From Tsuneonella troitsensis (GTDB lineage Bacteria > Pseudomonadota > Alphaproteobacteria > Sphingomonadales > Sphingomonadaceae), in contig NZ_LMAU01000002.1 in NCBI RefSeq assembly GCF_001441535.1, positions 62,001-126,000 on the forward strand: a DNA stretch of 64,000 nt, given 5' to 3'. The position numbers and the translations under genes were made by a program. A model generated the notes under the pieces. That model saw nothing but the letters and a program-made list of their open reading frames with translations. It ran no database searches and was not told the origin of the DNA. Position 1 is the first letter of the stretch. Each line of letters opens with the position of its first letter. Of the stretch, positions 58,358-64,000 are shown piece by piece.

Positions 58358-59868
58358 TGGCCGAATCCTGGAGCGATGGCTTGGCGCGCGGCTTCCCGAG
58401 CGGCGGCAATCAAGGCCCCTGCCTTCGCTTCGCATTCACGCTGTTCGTAGGCCGGATCGCTGTCGGCGACGATGCCGGCGCCGGCCTGTACGTGCATGAC
58501 ACCGTCCTTCACCACCGCGGTCCGCAGGACGATGCACGAATCGAGCGTGCCGTCGGGCGCGAAATAGCCGACGCCGCCGGCATAAGGCCCGCGCGCATCG
58601 GGTTCGAGCTCGGCGATGATCTCGCACGCGCGAATCTTGGGAGCGCCGCTGACGGTGCCGGCGGGGAAACCGGCGAAGAGCGCATCGAGAGCGGACTTTT
58701 CGGGATCGAGCGCCCCCACCACGTTACTGACGATGTGCATGACGTGGCTGTATCGCTCGATCGTGAAGCTGTCTGTGACCTCGACCGACCCGCTCGCGGC
58801 GACGCGGCCCACGTCGTTCCGGCCAAGGTCGAGGAGCATGAGGTGTTCGGCCCGCTCTTTCGCGTCGGCGAGCAAGCTTGCCTCCGCTTCCCGGTCCGCT
58901 TCCGGGGTGGCACCACGAGGGCGAGTTCCGGCGATGGGCCGGATGGTGACTTCGCCGTTGCGCACCCGGACGAGGATTTCGGGGCTGGAACCCACCACGG
59001 CAAATCCGGGCAGGTCGAGAAAATAGAGAAACGGACTCGGATTCACGCGGCGAAGCGAGCGATAGAGCGCGAGCGGCGGAAGCGGAAACGGGCACGTGAA
59101 GCGCTGCGACAGGACGACCTGAAACACGTCGCCGGCCTCGATGTACTCCTTGGCGCGTGCGACCATTGCGGCAAACCGATCTGCCGGCATCGTCGATGTG
59201 AGCGCCATGTCGGGCAAGGCTTCCGCGCGTGTCGCCAACGGCGGTGGCGCGGCGAGACGGCGCAAGGTTTCGTCGATGCGGTCCGATGCGGCTTCGATGC
59301 CCGCCTTGGGGCTCGCACCGCCCGGCCAGATCGGGGCGATGCATACCAGTTCGTCGGTCAGACGGTCGAACACGAGCAGGACGGTCGGACGCGCGAAGAA
59401 CATGTCGGGAAGGCCGAGGCCTGCTCCCGCCGCACGGGGCAGTTTTTCCACGAGGCCGATGGTTTCGTAGCCGAAGTAGCCGACCAGGAATGATAGCGCG
59501 GGCGGCAGTCCTGCCGGCACCTCGATCCGGCAATTGTCGACCAGATCGCGCAGTTCGGCGAGCGCGTTGCCCGGCAGGTCTTCGAACCGTTCGCGGTCGG
59601 CCTGCCACCGGGCGTTGATGGCCGCTTTTGCACCCTCGGCCCGGAAAACGAGGTCCGGGTCGAGACCGAGCATCGAATAGCGCCCGCGCACTTCGCCGCC
59701 CTCGACCGATTCGAGCAGGAAGTCGCCCCGGCCCGGCTCGATCAGCTTGAGCGCGGCACCCACAGGGGTCTCGGTATCGGCGACGACACGCCGCCATACG
59801 AGCGCCGGCCGACCGTCGGCCAGCGCCGCGCGAGCCGCGTCGGCGTTCTCGAGAGCCGCGTCGCTCAG
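58354..59868 (-). CDS. trpE: Anthranilate synthase component I
   Basis: 504-aa chorismate-using enzyme. The N-terminal regulatory domain has LLESVEGGEVRGRYS (the LLES element is part of the tryptophan feedback site); the catalytic domain has VVLSQRFTCPFPL, PIAGTRPRGATPE, DLGRNDVGRVA and GFPAGTVSGAPKIRA. The family N-terminus (GRPALVWRRVVADTETPVG) begins upstream of the first ATG/GTG/TTG-type start (GTG 59763). The only in-frame start candidate with a ribosome site is CTG 59868, 7 nt after AGGGA. It is placed 11 bp after the ppiD stop and its end overlaps the glycosidase gene. Confidence 0.9.
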   Translation of the reverse strand: MSDAALENADAARAALADGRPALVWRRVVADTETPVGAALKLIEPGRGDFLLESVEGGEVRGRYSMLGLDPDLVFRAEGAKAAINARWQADRERFEDLPGNALAELRDLVDNCRIEVPAGLPPALSFLVGYFGYETIGLVEKLPRAAGAGLGLPDMFFARPTVLLVFDRLTDELVCIAPIWPGGASPKAGIEAASDRIDETLRRLAAPPPLATRAEALPDMALTSTMPADRFAAMVARAKEYIEAGDVFQVVLSQRFTCPFPLPPLALYRSLRRVNPSPFLYFLDLPGFAVVGSSPEILVRVRNGEVTIRPIAGTRPRGATPEADREAEASLLADAKERAEHLMLLDLGRNDVGRVAASGSVEVTDSFTIERYSHVMHIVSNVVGALDPEKSALDALFAGFPAGTVSGAPKIRACEIIAELEPDARGPYAGGVGYFAPDGTLDSCIVLRTAVVKDGVMHVQAGAGIVADSDPAYEQRECEAKAGALIAAAREAARQAIAPGFGQ

Positions 59869-59875
59869 CGCGCTA

Positions 59876-59880
59876 TCCCT
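59876..59880 (-). promoter_or_regulatory. Ribosome binding site deciding the CTG start of trpE
   Basis: AGGGA on the minus strand directly after the ppiD stop (59880-59882), 7 nt before CTG 59868-59866. No ATG, GTG or TTG exists in frame between the ppiD end and position 59763. Confidence 0.5.
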
Positions 59881-61814
59881 CAGTTGGCGCCGGAGCCGGT
59901 GAGCTGCCTGCGCACCGCCGCGACGGCTTCGGCGTTGCGCTCGATCCCCGCTTCCTTGCGGATCGCGGTGCGCATGGCGTCGCCATATTCACGCCCAAGA
60001 ACTTCGCCGAGGCTGGCGGTCGCCTGAGCCAGCACCGGATCATTGGGCGCGATGCGACCCGGTTCGATCGTATCGACGGCGACGACGAACCAACCGGCAT
60101 CGGACGGCGCTTCGAGCCGCTTCACGCTGTTCTTCGCCATCGAGAACAGCAGCGCGAGCGGCGGGGGCACCCGCTGGCCTTGCTGCACCAGCTCGCCGCG
60201 TGTCATGTTGACCGCATCGGGAGCGGGCAGGGTGACGTTCTCCGCGGCCAGCGCGGCGGCGAGCGTCTGGCCCTTCGCCACTCGCGCAACGATCCGGTCA
60301 GCAGCAGCCTTGGCCGCCTTCTGTCCGGCATCCCTGCGCCAACCGGCAATCGCGTCCTCACGGATTTCCGAAAGCGGCGCGGCGGCGGACTGGGTGATCC
60401 GGGCGGTCTCGAAGACGAGGTACTGGTCGCTGTCCGGGATCGCGGTGATCTGCGGTTCGCCCTCTTCCATCTCGAACGCCGCGGCCAAGGCGGGTGCCAG
60501 AACGGCAGGAACGGTCTCGTTCGCCTCGCCATAAACACGCCCGTCCGCGACGATCGGCCGCGTCGTCTGGACTTCGGTGCGGAGCGACGAGGCTATATCG
60601 CCAAGCCCGCTGCCCTCGTCGATCTGCTGCTCCACTTCGGCCGCCAGATCGGCGAGGCCGTTGGTCCGCTTAGCTTCGCGCAGCGAAGTGACGATCTCGG
60701 CGCGCGCCTGGTCCAGCGAACGAGCGGGGGTGCGCGTCACGCTGTCGACCCGCACGACGTAGAAACCCAGACCGCCGCGTGCGGGAGTCGCGATCGTTCC
60801 CTGCGAAGCACCGAACGCAGCCGCAGCGACTGCCTGCGAAGTCGCCCCGGCAAAAGCGGTACGGTCCACCGCCTCGACCTTGGTCGGCTGAAGGCCCGCC
60901 TCGCGCGCCGCCGCGTCGAGCGCTGCGCCGCCGCGCGCCGCGATGGCGTCGGCTGCGGCCTTGGTCGGTACGATCACCTGCGTGAACGACCGCAATTCGC
61001 GCGCCGCATACTTGGTTGCGCGGTCCTTCTCGTATTGTGCAGCCACCTCGGCGGCCGTCGGCTCGATGTTGCCGAGCGCCTCGGGCCCGAACACGGCATA
61101 GCGCAGCACGCGGCGCTCCGGCCGAATGTAGTCGCCGCGGTTGGCGTTGTAATACGCGGTGAGCTGCGCGGCGGTCGGCGTGCCCTGCGGAGCGAAAGCA
61201 CTGCTGGGGATGGTCGCCACCGCACCCTCGCGCCGCTCCCTGGTCAAAGCGGCGTATCGCGCCGCTACCTTGGTGGGCATCTTTGCGCCGAAGGAACCGG
61301 GCACCAGCACCTGCTGGGCGATCAGTCCGTCGGCCAGATCGCGGCGAACCGTCGAATCCGTCAACTTGAGCTGCGCGAGAGCTGCCTGATACGCGGACTC
61401 GCTGAACTGGCCACCCGGACCAGCGAAGGCGGGGATCCGCCGGATTTCGCTGTTGATGAGATTGGTACCGACCAGAATGCCGTTCTCGTTGGCCCACCAG
61501 CTTATCGCGCGGCGGTCGAGCAACTGGTCCAGCACGTCGTTGAGCCCGCCCTGGGCAGCGAACGCTTCCATCGAGATGGTCGGGTTCTGCTGGCGGAGCT
61601 GATCTACGGCCACTGTGGCGGCTTGGCTGAATTCGGCCACGCCGATCTTGTCGTCGCCGACGACGGCGACGGTTTCATCGCCTCCGATTCCGCCCAAGCT
61701 GCCGGTGCTGGCCACGTCGCCGACCGCGAAGGCGACACCGATCAAGCCGACGAACCCGATCGTCAGGCCAAGGCCGATCTTGGACTTGAAGACGTTACGA
61801 AAAGACTGGAGCAT
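59880..61814 (-). CDS. ppiD: PpiD-type periplasmic folding chaperone / peptidyl-prolyl isomerase
   Basis: 644-aa membrane-anchored chaperone. One N-terminal helix (about residues 12-34), then a SurA-like N-domain (VAEFSQAATVAVDQLRQQ, ISWWANENGILV) and a parvulin-like segment (RELRSFTQVIVPTKAAADAI) followed by a second repeat towards the C-terminus. Assists outer-membrane protein folding from the inner membrane. First gene of the minus-strand run into trpE, and divergent from tpiA. Confidence 0.85.
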   Translation of the reverse strand: MLQSFRNVFKSKIGLGLTIGFVGLIGVAFAVGDVASTGSLGGIGGDETVAVVGDDKIGVAEFSQAATVAVDQLRQQNPTISMEAFAAQGGLNDVLDQLLDRRAISWWANENGILVGTNLINSEIRRIPAFAGPGGQFSESAYQAALAQLKLTDSTVRRDLADGLIAQQVLVPGSFGAKMPTKVAARYAALTRERREGAVATIPSSAFAPQGTPTAAQLTAYYNANRGDYIRPERRVLRYAVFGPEALGNIEPTAAEVAAQYEKDRATKYAARELRSFTQVIVPTKAAADAIAARGGAALDAAAREAGLQPTKVEAVDRTAFAGATSQAVAAAAFGASQGTIATPARGGLGFYVVRVDSVTRTPARSLDQARAEIVTSLREAKRTNGLADLAAEVEQQIDEGSGLGDIASSLRTEVQTTRPIVADGRVYGEANETVPAVLAPALAAAFEMEEGEPQITAIPDSDQYLVFETARITQSAAAPLSEIREDAIAGWRRDAGQKAAKAAADRIVARVAKGQTLAAALAAENVTLPAPDAVNMTRGELVQQGQRVPPPLALLFSMAKNSVKRLEAPSDAGWFVVAVDTIEPGRIAPNDPVLAQATASLGEVLGREYGDAMRTAIRKEAGIERNAEAVAAVRRQLTGSGAN

Positions 61815-62008
61815 GAGATTCCGAATGTTCCTGGAGACAGGTGGGCGTGCAGCGCACGCTGCTTGCGAGGGGCTTTAGAAGCCATGCGGCCTTGCCGCAA
61901 CAGGTCGCACTTCGATTTGCGGTTCTCCCCAACAAGGGTCTTTGCGCGGACCGCCGTTGGTGGCTATGGCCCGCCGCCAGTCTTCACGACACCCACAGGA
62001 TACCAGTC

Positions 62009-62773
62009 ATGGCCTTGCGGCCCTATATCGTCGGCAATTGGAAAATGAACGGCACGCGGTCGATGCTCGCCGAAGCGCGCGCGATCGACCGTTCGGCACA
62101 GCGTTTGATGAAGGTCGAGGTGGCGCTCGCCCCTCCATTCACGCTGATTCACGCGGTCCACAAGGAAGCCGAGCAGATCGGCGTGGGCGCGCAGGATTGC
62201 AGCGCCGAGCTGGACGGTGCCTTCACCGGAGACGTGTCCGCAGCGATGATCGCGGATGCCGGTGCCAAGTTCGTCATCCTGGGACACAGCGAGCGCAGGC
62301 AAGGGCACGGCGAAAGCGATGCCCTGATCCGCGCGAAGACCGAAGCCGCTTTGGCCGTCGGGCTGAAGCTGATCGTCTGTTGCGGCGAGACCGAGCAGAC
62401 TCGCGATGCCGGTCAGGCCGAACAGTTCGTGGTCGATCAGCTGGCCGCTTCGCTTCCGGAATTGCTGGATGGTGCGAGCGAGCGCCTTTCGGTTGCTTAC
62501 GAGCCGATCTGGGCGATCGGGACCGGGCGAACCGCAAGCGTTGCCGATGTGGCCGCCATGCACAGGGCGATCCGCGCGCTTCTTGTCGACCGGTACGGCG
62601 ACGAGGAAGGCGGTTCGGTCCGCATTCTCTATGGCGGATCGGTCAAGCCCGACAACGCGCGCGACCTGCTCGGTGCGGACGAAGTGGGCGGGGCGCTCGT
62701 CGGAGGCGCCAGCCTGACCGCGGAAAGCTTCCTCGGCATCGTCATGGCCGCGGTGGACCTTCAGGACGCCTGA
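62009..62773 (+). CDS. tpiA: Triose-phosphate isomerase
   Basis: 254-aa glycolytic TIM barrel. NGWK-type start GNWKMNG with the catalytic Lys, VILGHSERR with the His, and AYEPIWAIGTGRTAS with the Glu; ILYGGSVKPDNA phosphate site near the end. ATG 62009 gives a normal length. Divergent from ppiD across 194 bp with no other gene seen. Confidence 0.96.
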   Translation: MALRPYIVGNWKMNGTRSMLAEARAIDRSAQRLMKVEVALAPPFTLIHAVHKEAEQIGVGAQDCSAELDGAFTGDVSAAMIADAGAKFVILGHSERRQGHGESDALIRAKTEAALAVGLKLIVCCGETEQTRDAGQAEQFVVDQLAASLPELLDGASERLSVAYEPIWAIGTGRTASVADVAAMHRAIRALLVDRYGDEEGGSVRILYGGSVKPDNARDLLGADEVGGALVGGASLTAESFLGIVMAAVDLQDA

Positions 62774-62859
62774 GTCGGGACGCCTGAGCGCGCCGCTTGC
62801 CCAATGGGCCGCGCATCCCTAAATGCGCGGCCACACCCGAACGCGAGAATCCTTGTCCC

Positions 62860-63207
62860 ATGTCGCTTTTCCTATTTCTGCTCGTCGTCCAGGCGGTCGT
62901 TGCCGCAGCGCTCGTGGGCGTCATCCTGATGCAGCGATCGGAAGGCGGCGGCCTGGGAATCGGCGGTAGCCCCAGCGGGATGATGAGCGCGCGCGGTGCG
63001 GCGGACTTCCTTTCGCGCTCCACGCGCTGGCTCGCGATCCTGTTCGTCGGTCTTTCGATCGTTCTCGCGGCGCTGGCGGCGAGCACTTCGAACAGCGGCG
63101 TCTCGGTCGAATCGACCCTCGACCGTACGGCTCCGGCTGGTCCGGCGCCCGCGCAGCCGGCACAGGCTCCGCCGGCCGACGATCCCCTCGCCGACCTCAC
63201 TCAGTAA
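62860..63207 (+). CDS. secG: Preprotein translocase subunit SecG
   Basis: 115-aa small Sec subunit with two helices (about residues 4-22 and 55-74) and the family loop ILMQRSEGGGLG near residue 22. A Pro/Ala-rich tail follows. Starts at ATG 62860, 86 bp after tpiA, in the usual tpiA-secG-pyrG order. Confidence 0.92.
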   Translation: MSLFLFLLVVQAVVAAALVGVILMQRSEGGGLGIGGSPSGMMSARGAADFLSRSTRWLAILFVGLSIVLAALAASTSNSGVSVESTLDRTAPAGPAPAQPAQAPPADDPLADLTQ

Positions 63208-63298
63208 CTCGTTTCGACCAGCCGGTTGTGGATTGCGGCACATTGCCGTGCCAACCTGCTTGCGCGCAGCCCCCACACACGCTTAAGGCTCGTCTCCC

Positions 63299-64000
63299 AT
63301 GGCGCGGTATATATTTATCACCGGCGGCGTGGTCTCCTCGCTCGGCAAAGGTCTCATGGCGGCGAGCCTCGCGGCTCTCCTGCAGGCGCGCGGTTTCCGC
63401 GTGCGCATTCGCAAGTTCGATCCGTATCTGAACGTCGATCCGGGCACGATGAGCCCGTACCAACACGGCGAAGTCTATGTGACCGACGATGGTGCGGAGA
63501 CCGATCTGGACCTCGGCCACTACGAGCGGTTCACCGGCGTTTCGGCGCACCAGGGCGACAATATTACGTCCGGCCGCGTCTATCGCGACATCATAGCCAA
63601 GGAGCGGCGCGGCGATTACCTTGGGGCGACGGTTCAAGTGATCCCGCACGTGACCGACGCGATCAAGGCGTTCGCGCAGGCCGACACCGCGGATCTCGAC
63701 TTCGTATTGTGCGAGATCGGCGGCACGGTTGGCGATATCGAGAGTCTTCCGTTCATCGAGGCGCTGCGCCAGTTGCGGAACGAGCTGGGGCGCGAGAACA
63801 CCTGTTCGGTCCACGTGACCCTGGTGCCCTACATAGCCGCGGCGGGGGAGCTGAAGACCAAGCCGACTCAGCACTCGGTCCGCGAGATGACCGGTCTGGG
63901 CATCCAGCCAGACATCCTCCTGTGTCGCTGCGAAAAGCCGCTGCCCGACGGCGAGCGCGCCAAGATCGCGCTGTTCTGCAACGTCCGCAAGGAAGCGGTC
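63299..64000 (+). CDS. pyrG: CTP synthase, 3'-partial
   Basis: 234 codons of the glutamine-dependent CTP synthase synthetase domain; the gene runs off the right edge before the amidotransferase domain. The N-terminus [17 protein letters not shown] holds the ATP loop, followed by [15 protein letters not shown], the metal-binding [14 protein letters not shown] and [12 protein letters not shown]. Start ATG 63299 is the only one matching the family. Confidence 0.97.
   Translation, partial: MARYIFITGGVVSSLGKGLMAASLAALLQARGFRVRIRKFDPYLNVDPGTMSPYQHGEVYVTDDGAETDLDLGHYERFTGVSAHQGDNITSGRVYRDIIAKERRGDYLGATVQVIPHVTDAIKAFAQADTADLDFVLCEIGGTVGDIESLPFIEALRQLRNELGRENTCSVHVTLVPYIAAAGELKTKPTQHSVREMTGLGIQPDILLCRCEKPLPDGERAKIALFCNVRKEAV

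Noticed and set aside
59663-59763. GTG 59763 as the trpE start
   Set aside because: It would drop about 35 conserved N-terminal residues, and no ribosome site precedes it.
61815-62008. A small gene in the ppiD/tpiA gap
   Set aside because: The plus-strand frame runs into tpiA without a start that looks real; the minus frame shows no coding character.

Overview
The window is GC-rich chromosomal DNA, almost fully coding, with tightly packed genes and many 1-4 bp start/stop overlaps. Several features point to an alphaproteobacterium of the order Sphingomonadales, probably an Erythrobacter/Altererythrobacter-like member. These are a complete 14-gene nuo operon followed by birA-coaX-RNase J-DUF1467, the order gltA-gltX / comEC / lexA, the block trp genes-moaC-lexA, ppiD diverging from tpiA-secG-pyrG, a GTTC-N7-GTTC type SOS box, and an RNase E ending in a GWWQR motif. 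The taxonomic call is inference from gene order and protein character. I saw no tRNA or rRNA gene, IS element, prophage or CRISPR array.

Region 1 (1-4.5 kb) is the end of an envelope glycan or lipid cluster: a flippase open at the left edge, an ICMT-like membrane methyltransferase, a thymidylate-kinase-like P-loop kinase, a nucleotidyltransferase and a SAM methyltransferase. Region 2 (4.5-15.2 kb) holds housekeeping genes: RNase E with a long 5' region, then amidase and PBP1A for the cell wall, a secreted peroxiredoxin, release factor 2, a methyltransferase with a lipoprotein signal, and a nitronate monooxygenase-like protein. Region 3 (15.2-21.4 kb) is metabolic and hypothetical: an NTF2-like protein, a D-2-hydroxyacid dehydrogenase, an SH3 protein, two tandem paralogous lipoproteins, and a thiolase diverging from an aldehyde dehydrogenase across a 383-bp gap with two kinds of direct repeat.

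Region 4 (21.4-41.1 kb) is the respiratory complex I operon nuoA-N, interrupted by five small non-nuo genes: a lipoprotein, three tiny membrane proteins and a 224-aa exported protein. It continues into birA, coaX, RNase J and a DUF1467 membrane protein.

Region 5 (41.1-47.8 kb) is the most unusual part. An 880-aa protein with two membrane helices and a very long coiled coil (TipN-like architecture) diverges from four genes that encode a histidine-less Hpt domain, a membrane protein resembling a decayed nucleotidyltransferase/CDP-alcohol transferase fusion, an unknown helical protein, and a PleC/DivJ/DivL-type histidine kinase whose phosphoacceptor His is Pro. GANTC sites and a near-consensus CtrA box lie in its control regions. 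I propose a polarity or cell-cycle signalling locus built on degenerate enzymes; this is inference.

Region 6 (47.8-64 kb) carries citrate synthase, glutamyl-tRNA synthetase, a ComEC-like protein, LexA with its SOS box, and one long minus-strand run ppiD-trpE-(phosphodiester glycosidase)-(proline iminopeptidase)-trpG-trpD-trpC-moaC with translationally coupled junctions. trpE appears to start at CTG. On the plus strand tpiA, secG and the start of pyrG close the window.
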